Source: Candidatus Thalassolituus haligoni (GTDB taxonomy: Bacteria; Pseudomonadota; Gammaproteobacteria; Pseudomonadales; Oceanobacteraceae). Taken from it: a stretch of 64,000 nucleotides of DNA. The notes beneath the pieces are model-generated. The model searched no databases. It was given only the letters and a program-made list of their open reading frames with translations, and was not told the origin of the DNA. Location of the stretch: NCBI RefSeq assembly GCF_041222825.1, contig NZ_CP139482.1, positions 1,333,001 to 1,397,000 of the forward strand. Reading direction: 5' to 3'. This document shows positions 24,692-32,932 of this stretch, piece after piece. Position 1 is the stretch's first letter; every line of letters begins with the position of its first letter. The translations under genes were made by a program, and so were the position numbers.

Positions 24692-25636
24692 TTATAACAG
24701 CAGTAGCAGCACGGCGGTGAGGGTAAAAAACGACGCGACTGTGGTAATCAGCAAGCTGCTGGCACAGAAGTTACGCATGCCGTAATTACTGCCGATAATC
24801 GGGAATATGGCAGCCATAGGTAAGGCAGCGTAAACGATGGTCAGGGTTTGCAACGTCGGATCAAAGTCTGGCCAAGCCATCAATACCAGCACTACCGCGA
24901 GCGGGTGGATAACCAGTTTGATGGTACTGACCAGGCTGATGTCGCGCCAGCTACCCCGTATCGGGTTGCCGACGAGGGAGCCACCAATGACCAGCAAGGC
25001 GATGGCCGCTGCTGCGTTACCCAGCAGCGTCAGAGTTCGCGCTGCGGCCTGTGGCAGTTCCAGTCCGGATACCGACACCAACAGGCCAAAAAAGATGGCG
25101 ATCAGTACTGGGTTTTTGGCCAGACGTTGGGCGATGCCAGCCAGAATCACCGTAATGGCCACGGTTTCCTGGTGGCGCTCCTTGCTGCTGCCGAGCTCTG
25201 CCAGCACCAGCATGGCAGGCAGAATCACGATATTCTCGACCATCACCGCAAAGGCAAAGGTATGCCCCCATTCTTCGCCAAATGCTTGTACTACCACCGG
25301 ATAGCCAATAAAAATGCTGTTTGGCATCGAACATCCCAACGTTTTTATCGCACTTTCAGATAAGCCATTACGGAAGATGCCGCGAAACAGCAACAGGGCG
25401 ACGATCTGGGCCAGCAAGGCCCCAACGGCGTAAACACCAAGAAAATCCCAGGCCAGTACCTTGGAAAAATCCAGCCGTGCTACGGTGGCGAAGGTTAATG
25501 CCGGAATCAGGCAGAACAGCACCAGTTTGGATAATACCGGCAGCGTATCCTTGGGCATGAAGCGGCTGTGTACCAGGTAAAAACCCAAGCCAATCACGGC
25601 AAAAATAGGAATGATAATAGAAAGAATGGGCAGCAT
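24692..25636 (-). CDS. AEC-family (auxin efflux carrier) transporter
   Basis: Inner-membrane permease of 314 residues, usual for bacterial AEC proteins, with about ten hydrophobic segments and the five-plus-five layout. Typical features are the N-terminal IIIPIFAVIGLGFYLVHSRF, the central conserved SMPNSIFIGYPVVVQAFG and the C-terminal AALPMAAIFPIIGSNYG. Bacterial members move dicarboxylates such as malate or malonate; the substrate here is unknown. The ATG at 25636 replaces a TTG 14 codons upstream and has AGGA upstream. A decayed paralogue follows directly. Confidence 0.9.
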   Translation of the reverse strand: MLPILSIIIPIFAVIGLGFYLVHSRFMPKDTLPVLSKLVLFCLIPALTFATVARLDFSKVLAWDFLGVYAVGALLAQIVALLLFRGIFRNGLSESAIKTLGCSMPNSIFIGYPVVVQAFGEEWGHTFAFAVMVENIVILPAMLVLAELGSSKERHQETVAITVILAGIAQRLAKNPVLIAIFFGLLVSVSGLELPQAAARTLTLLGNAAAAIALLVIGGSLVGNPIRGSWRDISLVSTIKLVIHPLAVVLVLMAWPDFDPTLQTLTIVYAALPMAAIFPIIGSNYGMRNFCASSLLITTVASFFTLTAVLLLLL

Positions 25637-25839
25637 CTGGGGCGAATCCTGGCAAATGATTATTGTTGGAGTGATCAACAGGTTACCTGCGTTACAGGGC
25701 TGGACGCTATCACGTCTGGCTATTGCGCTGACAATTCAAAGTTGTATAAAGCGATTCAATTAATTGTTGTGCATGGTATTGCTTGTTCGTTGTGCGACCG
25801 TAGGCTTTGCCACGAGGCGACCATTTTAAGGAAAACGAC

Positions 25840-26589
25840 ATGTGGATGGGGTTTGAACCAGGGTTCTGGTTATTGGCAGCAATCGCTGTATTGATCACGG
25901 GTATTTCCAAATCCGGCTTTGCTGGAGGCGTTGGTGTCGTAGCAGTGCCTTTGATGTCGCTGTATATCGATCCTCGTCAGGCGGCGGCCATTATGTTGCC
26001 GCTGTTATTGCTGATGGACTTTTTCAGCGTGCGCGTCTGGTGGGGCAAACAAAACCTGCAGGAATTTTGGCGACTGATCGGGCCAGCGGCGATCGGTATC
26101 GCAATAGGTTATGCGCTGTTTGGCTGGCTCAATGCCGAAATCATTAAAATGATGCTGGGTATCTTGTCGTTGGCGTTTGCCGTGTGGGGATTGAGCAACA
26201 ACTTGCAGCTGGGTGAGCAGCAACAAGGACGATTACTGGTTGCCCGTCTCTGCGGTTTAACGACCGGTTTTACCAGTTTTGTCGCCCATGCCGGTGGGCC
26301 ACCGCTGAATTTATATTTGTTGCCGTTACGTCTGCCCCGGCAGGAATACCTGGCAACGGTCGTGGTGACTATCGCCTGTGTGAATGTAATCAAACTGATT
26401 CCCTACGGTCTGCTGGGACAACTCAGCACGGGTAATCTGCTGACGGCCGTTATGCTGATGCCCATCGCCTGGGTTGGTGTGCGCTATGGGGTGAAGTTGC
26501 AGGCGGTGATTGATGACAAAACTTTCTACCGGGTTATCTATCTGGCACTGGGGTTAATCGGTATCAAGCTGTTGTGGGATGCGTTCTGA
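25840..26589 (+). CDS. TSUP (TauE/SafE) family anion exporter
   Basis: Inner-membrane protein of 249 residues with seven to eight hydrophobic segments. The N-terminal motif ITGISKSGFAGGVGVVAVPL and the C-terminal-half motif GLTTGFTSFVAHAGGPPLNL are the two TSUP repeat signatures. Family members export sulfite, sulfoacetate or related organosulfur anions. The ATG at 25840 is preceded by AAGGA; eleven upstream in-frame residues are not conserved. It is divergent from the AEC transporter. Confidence 0.93.
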   Translation: MWMGFEPGFWLLAAIAVLITGISKSGFAGGVGVVAVPLMSLYIDPRQAAAIMLPLLLLMDFFSVRVWWGKQNLQEFWRLIGPAAIGIAIGYALFGWLNAEIIKMMLGILSLAFAVWGLSNNLQLGEQQQGRLLVARLCGLTTGFTSFVAHAGGPPLNLYLLPLRLPRQEYLATVVVTIACVNVIKLIPYGLLGQLSTGNLLTAVMLMPIAWVGVRYGVKLQAVIDDKTFYRVIYLALGLIGIKLLWDAF

Positions 26590-26728
26590 CGGTTACGTCT
26601 CGGATAGCAATAGCCCGTCGTGCTGGTGCGGCTTTGTTGTTTGTTGTCAGTCGACCCGGCTAATAGGATTAGGATATTGAGCCGGGATAACGGACGGCAA
26701 TGCAGGGGTGACGAACCAAGGGGCGGGT

Positions 26729-26755
26729 GTTGTCACGGCAAGTTGCCATGACAAC
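26729..26755. terminator. Hairpin between convergent TSUP and bfd genes
   Basis: Arms GTTGTCACGGCAA (26729-26741) and GTTGCCATGACAAC (26742-26755) pair with one mismatch. There is no clear U-tract on either strand, so this is a possible bidirectional, weak terminator. Confidence 0.4.
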
Positions 26756-26768
26756 GGTAAGATGATGC

Positions 26769-26963
26769 TCAACCGACGTTGGCAAACTCACATTCGGGCA
26801 AGGTACGGACATGTTCCTGAATCAACTGCTTTGCGACTCGTCCGCAACAACCGCAGTCTGTTGCCAGGCCAAGTGACCGACGCATTTCGCCATAACTTTG
26901 TCCTTGCTCAACAGCGTCTTTGACTTGCTGATTGGTTACGGCCTTACACAGACAAACATACAT
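26769..26963 (-). CDS. bfd: Bacterioferritin-associated ferredoxin
   Basis: [2Fe-2S] protein of 64 residues that reduces the ferric core of bacterioferritin and so mobilises stored iron. Cluster ligands follow C-X-C (Cys4, Cys6) and C-X2-C (CGCC, Cys37 and Cys40). The start MYVCLCKAVTNQQV is the normal N-terminus; the longer frame runs into the Fur box. No bacterioferritin gene is adjacent. An upstream Fur-like box explains iron-starvation induction. Confidence 0.95.
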   Translation of the reverse strand: MYVCLCKAVTNQQVKDAVEQGQSYGEMRRSLGLATDCGCCGRVAKQLIQEHVRTLPECEFANVG

Positions 26964-26980
26964 ATCCGGATCCCCATAAT

Positions 26981-26995
26981 CGAGAATGACTATCA
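26981..26995 (-). promoter_or_regulatory. Fur box upstream of bfd
   Basis: CGAGAATGACTATCA matches the 7-1-7 Fur pattern TGAGAATGATTATCA at 13 of 15 positions, with the typical inverted GAGAAT/TATC arms. It starts 18 bases upstream of the bfd ATG. Repression by Fe-Fur is inferred. Confidence 0.75.
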
Positions 26996-27478
26996 ATGAA
27001 AGAGAGTTTATCTAAATGATAAGAGTTTGCAATAGCTTTCGCGTCATTAATTTCAGTATTCTTGGTCTAAGCTGATTCTTCTCGTTGCGGCTGAGCAAAC
27101 ACCCATCGTGACCGGATGGGTGACTCCACCGCGTTAGCAGGTCGATACACTGCTATTCCTGAGCATCAAGGTGTTGCTTTACCATTGCCTGATGCAAGTA
27201 TCTAGCCAGTATGTATGACCTTTGGCTGGCTGTTGAAAATCGACCTGCATCGCGATGGCTGCGTTAAAAATGACCGTAAATGCGCATTTATTACCTCTAA
27301 AAGTTGCTTTTCAGTCATTGTTGCCTTGTCTGTAAACCGACAGTTGAAATAACGCCCACGGCTACAAAAACGTTTTCCAACCGCCGGTGGGGCATCTTGC
27401 GAATTTGTCAGCAATCCGTTGTCGGCAATACTACATTGCGAGTTAGCAGCACTGTGGTCGGGTAGTGGCTGGGATAAT

Positions 27479-27534
27479 GGAGTGAGGAGTGGAGTGAGGA
27501 GTGGAGTGAGGAGTGGAGTGAGGAGTGGAGTGAG
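27479..27534. repeat. 12-bp tandem repeat, about 4.7 copies
   Basis: Four perfect copies of GGAGTGAGGAGT (27479-27526) followed by GGAGTGAG. Purely purine/T on the plus strand, intergenic. Confidence 0.95.
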
Positions 27535-27583
27535 CGGCCAGGTAGAAATGTTTAAGCGGACAAGAGCGCATTCCCGGAGGCAG

Positions 27584-27620
27584 ACCACAGCAGGCCGTTA
27601 TTGGCCTCTGCTGTGGTTTT
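27584..27620 (+). terminator. Hairpin with short T-run near the dapD 3' end
   Basis: ACCACAGCAGGCC pairs with GGCCTCTGCTGTGGT (two-base bulge), then TTTT on the plus strand. It lies 26 bases beyond the dapD stop, but the T-run is on the wrong strand for dapD. Confidence 0.4.
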
Positions 27621-27645
27621 GATGACGCAGACGATGCCAGCAGGA

Positions 27646-28677
27646 TCAGTTGTGCGCGTGCAGCTCTTCGTTCAGCTGAATGGCACTCTTGTTGGTAACG
27701 CACTGTACCGCACCACTGATGGAGTCACGACGGAACAGCAGGTCAGATTTGCCCGCCAGGTCACGGCCCTTGACGGTTTCGACCACGTTTTTCTGGTCGT
27801 CCAGTACCAGAATCTTGGTGCCAGAGGTGATGTACAGACCTGCTTCAACCGTACAACGATCTCCCAGTGGGATACCGATACCGGCGTTGGCACCAATCAG
27901 GCAACTTTCACCGACAGAGATAATGATATTGCCGCCACCAGACAGGGTGCCCATAGTAGAACAGCCACCGCCAAGGTCGGAACCGTTACCGACCACCACC
28001 CCGGCAGAGATACGGCCTTCCACCATGGAAACGCCTTCGGTACCAGCGTTAAAGTTGACGAAACCTTCGTGCATGATGGTGGTGCCTTCGCCAATGTAGG
28101 CACCCAACCGGACACGGGAGGTGTCGGCAATACGCACACCCGCCGGTACCACGTAGTCGGTCATGCGCGGGAATTTATCCACGCTGTTCACACTCAGCAG
28201 TGTGCCGTTCAAGCGGGCATCGAGCTGGGCGGCGGGCAGTTCGGCAAGGTCGATCGCCCCCTGGTTGGTCCAGGCGACGTTGGGCAGCAAGCCAAACATG
28301 CCGGCCAGGTTGATACCATGTGGTTTGACCAGTCGATGCGAGAGCAGGTGCAATTTGAGGTACACCTCTGGCGTGCTGGTGGACTGGGTGTCCGTTTCCA
28401 GTACGGTGATAACAACCGGCTGTTCGCTTTCAATACAGGCGCGGGCGAGACCGGCCTGGGTTGCATCCAGTTCGGCCAGGGCATCAGCAAATGCGCTCAG
28501 GTCGCCGCCATCGGCTTCAATAGTCTGGTTGCCGCCGTCGTAGCCGAATGCACTTTTGGCGGCTTCAATCAGGCTGTCGGCCGGATTCAGCAGGGGTTGT
28601 GAGTAAAAGACTTCCAGCCATTCTCCCTTGCTGTTTTTGGTGCCGACGCCAATGGCCAGTGCAAATGCATTACTCAT
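27646..28677 (-). CDS. dapD: Tetrahydrodipicolinate N-succinyltransferase
   Basis: Cytoplasmic lysine/diaminopimelate-pathway enzyme of 343 residues. It transfers succinyl from succinyl-CoA to tetrahydrodipicolinate. The C-terminal half is a left-handed beta-helix of hexapeptide repeats (VRLGAYIGEGTTIMHEGFVN; GGCSTMGTLSGGGNIIISVG; GANAGIGIPLGDRCTVEAGL). Length and the N-terminal domain match the long DapD type of Pseudomonas rather than the 274-residue E. coli type. The yffB-like gene lies upstream on the same strand (51-base gap), a conserved gammaproteobacterial pairing. Confidence 0.97.
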   Translation of the reverse strand: MSNAFALAIGVGTKNSKGEWLEVFYSQPLLNPADSLIEAAKSAFGYDGGNQTIEADGGDLSAFADALAELDATQAGLARACIESEQPVVITVLETDTQSTSTPEVYLKLHLLSHRLVKPHGINLAGMFGLLPNVAWTNQGAIDLAELPAAQLDARLNGTLLSVNSVDKFPRMTDYVVPAGVRIADTSRVRLGAYIGEGTTIMHEGFVNFNAGTEGVSMVEGRISAGVVVGNGSDLGGGCSTMGTLSGGGNIIISVGESCLIGANAGIGIPLGDRCTVEAGLYITSGTKILVLDDQKNVVETVKGRDLAGKSDLLFRRDSISGAVQCVTNKSAIQLNEELHAHN

Positions 28678-28728
28678 GTCGTATTCCTCGATTCGAGCGC
28701 GTCCGGACAGGCCCGGACGGTCAGTTAG

Positions 28729-29082
28729 TCAATGGGTTTGGTTAAACAGGGATTCGTAGTCACCCGGCTTGAAGCCAAGTATTTTCTGGTTGCCGGTATC
28801 CAGCAGCGGGCGTTTGATAATCGATGGGTTGTCGAGCATGACCTGGCGGGCGCTGGTGCGATCCATCTGCGTTTTTAGTGGTTCTGGCAGGGCACGCCAA
28901 GTGGTGCCGCGTTTGTTGATCAGTGCCTCCCAGCCAAGCTCATCCAGCCATTGGTCAACCAGCGTGGCACTCAATCCGTCTTTTTTATAATCGTGAAAGG
29001 TGAAGTCAATGGCTGCGTTATCCAGCCAGCTGCGGGCCTTTTTGATGGTGTCGCAGTTTTTGATGCCGTACATGGTGATCAT
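28729..29082 (-). CDS. yffB: ArsC/Spx-family reductase, YffB type
   Basis: Thioredoxin-fold protein of about 117 residues. The start MYGIKNCDTIKKARSWL, the HDYKKDGL strand and NPSIIKRPLLDTG are the YffB signatures. It keeps only one Cys (NCDT), so it is not a classical arsenate reductase; YffB is thought to handle glutathione-linked thiol reductions. ATG at 29082 is used; a second at 29073 is equally possible, because no clear ribosome site decides. Linked to dapD. Confidence 0.9.
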   Translation of the reverse strand: MITMYGIKNCDTIKKARSWLDNAAIDFTFHDYKKDGLSATLVDQWLDELGWEALINKRGTTWRALPEPLKTQMDRTSARQVMLDNPSIIKRPLLDTGNQKILGFKPGDYESLFNQTH

Positions 29083-29233
29083 GATGAAAGTCGCTGCCAA
29101 AAATCGAAAGGCGCAAGGATACCAAACCGGACGGCTGAGTTCAGCGTGCAGGTAATATTAGCGCAGGTTTTTTGGTGTTATCGGGCTGCGATCAGGGCTT
29201 GAAGGTGACGCCAGCAGAATCTGGGGTGCTGTG

Positions 29234-32200
29234 TTACTGCCGTTGCTGGCGTGTCTCATGCTGAAAGGCACTGAGTAAATCCTGCAGTTCGGTAACGGAT
29301 TGCTGTAGTGCGTCACCGGGCAACGTCGAGGGTGCTCTGCTGCAGCGTTCTTCGATCAGGCCAGCGGTGGAGGCAATACGCAGGGCGCAGATATTTTCTG
29401 CTGCTGCTCTCAGGCCGCGGGCGGTGTTGACCAGAGTGTCGATATCGCCCTGATCAACTGCGTGTTGCATACCGGTCAGACTGTAGGTAGCGCGAGTGGT
29501 GAACATATCGACCAAGCGTTTTTGCAGCGGACGATTGTGATTGATCCTATCCATCAAGGCGCCATGATCCCAGTGCATTTGCTTGCTTGATCCGCGGTGT
29601 TGGGTTGTATTCTGATCGGGATGTGCGGACGGCAAATAGTGTTTCAGGGTAAGAAACAGGGCGGCGGGTTCCAGTGGCTTGGTCAGGTATTCGTTCATTC
29701 CGGCAGCCAGACATTTTTCCCGTTCGCCAGCGACAGCGGCGGCCGTCAGGGCAATAACAGGCACACCGGCATAATGTTTTCCGGTACGTCCCTGACGAAT
29801 AGCCTGGGTTGCCTGATAGCCATCCAGATTGGGCATCTGGCAGTCCATCAGAATCAGTGAAACAGCGTCTTCGCTGCTGCCATCCAGTATCGATAGCACT
29901 TCGACGCCGTCTTTGGCTTCCAGTATGGTCGCGCCGGTATCCTCCAGCAAACCCTTGACGACCTCTCGGTTAATGCGGTGATCGTCCGCGACGATGATGG
30001 ATTTTCCGTCAAAGAGGTTGGCGGTATGCGTCGGGTTTGGGGGAATTGCGGGTTTGGTTGACAGCGGTGGCGTTCCGGGAGCTGGCGACGTTGAATGGCG
30101 CGTGAGCAAGGACGTCAGAGAGCGTTCCAGCGTGACAGTGGTAATAGGCCGATCAGCGAGAATGACGCCATTGGGCATATCTTGTGGCAGCAATACACAG
30201 GAACTGGGAGTCGCCAGTAGCAGGCTGTGTGGCTGGTCGGGAAGCGCAGCAAGTACCGCCTGTACCCTGTCAAAATCGATACAATCGAGCACCAGAATGT
30301 CGGCAGAGGTATTGATCAGCGTCGACTCGTTGAGTTGGCTGGAAGGACAGATGTCGGTCTGGACATTCCAGTGCCGGAGCATGTTGTTAATGACTCGCGC
30401 TTCCTGCTCTGACCGGAGTGAAATAAGCACTCGCTGAGGGGATTCCAGACCGCTTGGCATGGGTGAGTGATCTTGCATCCGCAGAGGTTCCAGTGGTAAG
30501 GAAAAGGCGAACGTACTGCCCTGGCCCGGGTTGCTTTCCAGCGTCAGTGTGCCGCCCATCAATTCACATAACTGGCGTGAAATGGACAGCCCCAGACCGG
30601 TACCACCATAGTGACGGGCAGTGCTGTTTTTTTCCTGGGAAAACTCGGTAAATATCTGTTGCTGTCGTTCCGGAGCAATACCGATGCCGGTATCCATGAC
30701 CTGGCACTCAAGCTGGCATTGGCCGTGCTCGTCTGCAGCGGTTTTGACGTTGACCAGAACATGGCCGTGGGGGGTGAATTTGATGGCATTGCCGATCAGG
30801 TTATTCAGGAGCTGGCGGATACGATTGGCATCCCCCTTGACCAGATTGACCTGGATATCGGAGAGGTCAGCCAGTAGCTCGACATCCTTGTCCATGGTTT
30901 GTACGTACATGGTCGAGACGGTGGAATGAAACAGCTGCAGCAGGTCGAACTCGATATGTTCAATGTCCATCTTGCCCGCTTCAATTTTGGAGAAGTCGAG
31001 AATATCGTTAATCAGCTGGGTCAGTGCTCGTACGCTGTTTTCGGCCATATCGAGCTGGCGTTCCTGACGTTCTGTCAGGGTGTCCTTGCGCAACAGGCTG
31101 AGCATGCCAAAAACGCCATTCATGGGTGTCCGAATCTCATGACTCATCTTGGCCAGAAAATCACTTTTGGAATGATTGGCTTCATGGGCTTGCTGCAAGG
31201 CAAATTCCAGCTGGTGTGTCCGATCAGCGACTTCCTCTTCGAGGCGCCGATTACTTGATTCCAACAGCTGTCGGGAACGGATCTCCTCCGTGACGTCGGT
31301 AATAAGGATGGAAACCCGGTCGCGTATATGTTCCGGCGTCTGAATACAGTTGCAGTTAATGCTCAGCTGCACCGAGTTGCCTTTGAGGGTTTCATTAACG
31401 AGCAGCGATTGGCTTTGTCCACTGGTGATGGTGTCATGGATCGCCTCGGTGATTTCTTTGGCCGAATCATGGAACAGCGATGCCACCGGGCGTTCCTGAA
31501 TATTGGCGGCATACAGGCTAAACATGTGTTCTGCAGCGGGGTTACAGCTGGTAATTCGGCCCTGTGTGTCAATACTGAGGATCGCTTCTGATGATGACGA
31601 AAAAATGGCCTGATATTGACCATTGATGGCGGCCTTGCGGCTTCTTTCCTGAAGCGCCTGGTGATAGAGAAATACGATAATAATCGCAATCAGGTAGACC
31701 GGCAGCGATACGCTCTGGTACTGGAATATCTGTTGCAGAGTGCTGGACTGGATATCGGCATCGCTGAAGCCCTCCAGCAGGTGTAAGGCTCTGGGGTTCT
31801 TGCCGCCGTTGTAGGGTATGGTCTGGGCCTTGTAGTAAAAAGTCCCTCCTGAGCGGGTATCCAGCTGGTGCAAATTCCGGCCGTTCAGCTCTGGTGCCGA
31901 GCCAAAGTAGGAAGGCCAGGTGGAAGGCGTTCCCAGCTCAAAGGCAAATACCTGGCGTTTGTCGGGGTGAATCAGGAAGTTTAGGTCGTTATCCAGCAGG
32001 TAGGCATCGGCGCTTTTATGATTGTTGCGAATAATATCCAGCAAGGGGCCGGCATCGATATTGATAATCACGATACCAAACACCGTACTGTCATCACGGT
32101 GGACAGCCATAGCAATCCGATAGGTTGGCCATACCGGAAAATCCAGCTCGCCAAACTCCCGGTTCAACTCAATGGAAGAGACATAGAGGTTATGAGGGGT

Positions 32201-32680
32201 CAGCTCCATCGACTCTTTGAAATAGCGGGTATCGCCTTTCTCCTGCATGTCCTTGTCGGGAATGATATTAATGATGCCATTGCGGCGTTCTACTCGCACC
32301 AGCTCACGGCCATTGTTCTGTTGGCCGATGTAGCGGATTTGGCGAATGTGGTCGTTGACCTGCAAATAGGCAAAAAAGATGGTTTCCAGTCGCTGCTTCC
32401 ACTCTGCCAGTGAGGTTCCGTCCTGCGGGTCGGTGCCGAGATTGTCCGATGCTCTCAGAATGCCTTTGATTGGCGGCACACTGCCGAGAAAGACCGAGTG
32501 ATTGCGATCGGTAGCCAGCTGGTTTTCAAAGCGGGTAGACAGCCTTTTCAGCTCGGATTCGGTATCACTGGCGAGAGATTCTTTTGCTGACTGGTGCGCG
32601 ACAAACAGTTGAATAAACGCCAACCCAACGTACAGGATCGCAGAGACCCCGATCCAGAGATAAAAATTCTTGCCATTCAT
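29234..32680 (-). CDS. Hybrid sensor kinase with degenerate HPt domain
   Basis: Membrane sensor kinase of about 1148 residues. TM1 (LWIGVSAILYVGLAFIQLFV) opens a periplasmic Cache-like sensor (FLIHPDKRQVF), then TM2 (YLIAIIIVFLYHQ), a PAS domain and HisKA (H-box FLAKMSHEIRTPMNG). HATPase (DTGIGIAP; GGTGLGLSIS), a receiver-like domain lacking clear phosphorylation residues and a good receiver (IVADDHRINREVV; LMDCQMPNLDG) follow. The last ~90 residues are HPt-like, but the phospho-accepting His is Arg: NTARGLRAAAENI where AHxLKGxAxxI is expected (codon 29417-29419). The start at ATG 32680 is preferred to a frame 31 residues longer because TM1 follows directly. It is divergent from another hybrid kinase at 32933. 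Confidence 0.9.
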   Translation of the reverse strand: MNGKNFYLWIGVSAILYVGLAFIQLFVAHQSAKESLASDTESELKRLSTRFENQLATDRNHSVFLGSVPPIKGILRASDNLGTDPQDGTSLAEWKQRLETIFFAYLQVNDHIRQIRYIGQQNNGRELVRVERRNGIINIIPDKDMQEKGDTRYFKESMELTPHNLYVSSIELNREFGELDFPVWPTYRIAMAVHRDDSTVFGIVIINIDAGPLLDIIRNNHKSADAYLLDNDLNFLIHPDKRQVFAFELGTPSTWPSYFGSAPELNGRNLHQLDTRSGGTFYYKAQTIPYNGGKNPRALHLLEGFSDADIQSSTLQQIFQYQSVSLPVYLIAIIIVFLYHQALQERSRKAAINGQYQAIFSSSSEAILSIDTQGRITSCNPAAEHMFSLYAANIQERPVASLFHDSAKEITEAIHDTITSGQSQSLLVNETLKGNSVQLSINCNCIQTPEHIRDRVSILITDVTEEIRSRQLLESSNRRLEEEVADRTHQLEFALQQAHEANHSKSDFLAKMSHEIRTPMNGVFGMLSLLRKDTLTERQERQLDMAENSVRALTQLINDILDFSKIEAGKMDIEHIEFDLLQLFHSTVSTMYVQTMDKDVELLADLSDIQVNLVKGDANRIRQLLNNLIGNAIKFTPHGHVLVNVKTAADEHGQCQLECQVMDTGIGIAPERQQQIFTEFSQEKNSTARHYGGTGLGLSISRQLCELMGGTLTLESNPGQGSTFAFSLPLEPLRMQDHSPMPSGLESPQRVLISLRSEQEARVINNMLRHWNVQTDICPSSQLNESTLINTSADILVLDCIDFDRVQAVLAALPDQPHSLLLATPSSCVLLPQDMPNGVILADRPITTVTLERSLTSLLTRHSTSPAPGTPPLSTKPAIPPNPTHTANLFDGKSIIVADDHRINREVVKGLLEDTGATILEAKDGVEVLSILDGSSEDAVSLILMDCQMPNLDGYQATQAIRQGRTGKHYAGVPVIALTAAAVAGEREKCLAAGMNEYLTKPLEPAALFLTLKHYLPSAHPDQNTTQHRGSSKQMHWDHGALMDRINHNRPLQKRLVDMFTTRATYSLTGMQHAVDQGDIDTLVNTARGLRAAAENICALRIASTAGLIEERCSRAPSTLPGDALQQSVTELQDLLSAFQHETRQQRQ

Positions 32681-32932
32681 TCTGAAACAAAACTCCTGCC
32701 CAGTCAGCCCGGATAGCGTCAAAAAGCGTGTCGCTTGCGGCTGGCTGTGCGTTGTATGGATAGGGGTCATCACCGCCTGACATCACAGTAAGGCTAGTCA
32801 GGGAACGCCGTTTTCGCAAGGAATGGCAAATACGTCATGTACTTCTATAGTGAATACATGACTCGCGACTTACTGCATGCCCAGAGTCCGGTTTCGACGA
32901 TTTCCATCACGGGCTCTATGACGAGGTAATAG

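Larger units (their letters stand above)
26996..27645. other. Long gene-free region between bfd and dapD
   Basis: About 650 bases without a credible gene. It holds promoter DNA of bfd, a partial relative of the dispersed element near 27257-27274, the 12-bp array at 27479-27534 and a hairpin at 27584-27617. A short inverted repeat (CACCCATC/GATGGGTG) lies near 27108-27125. Confidence 0.6.
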
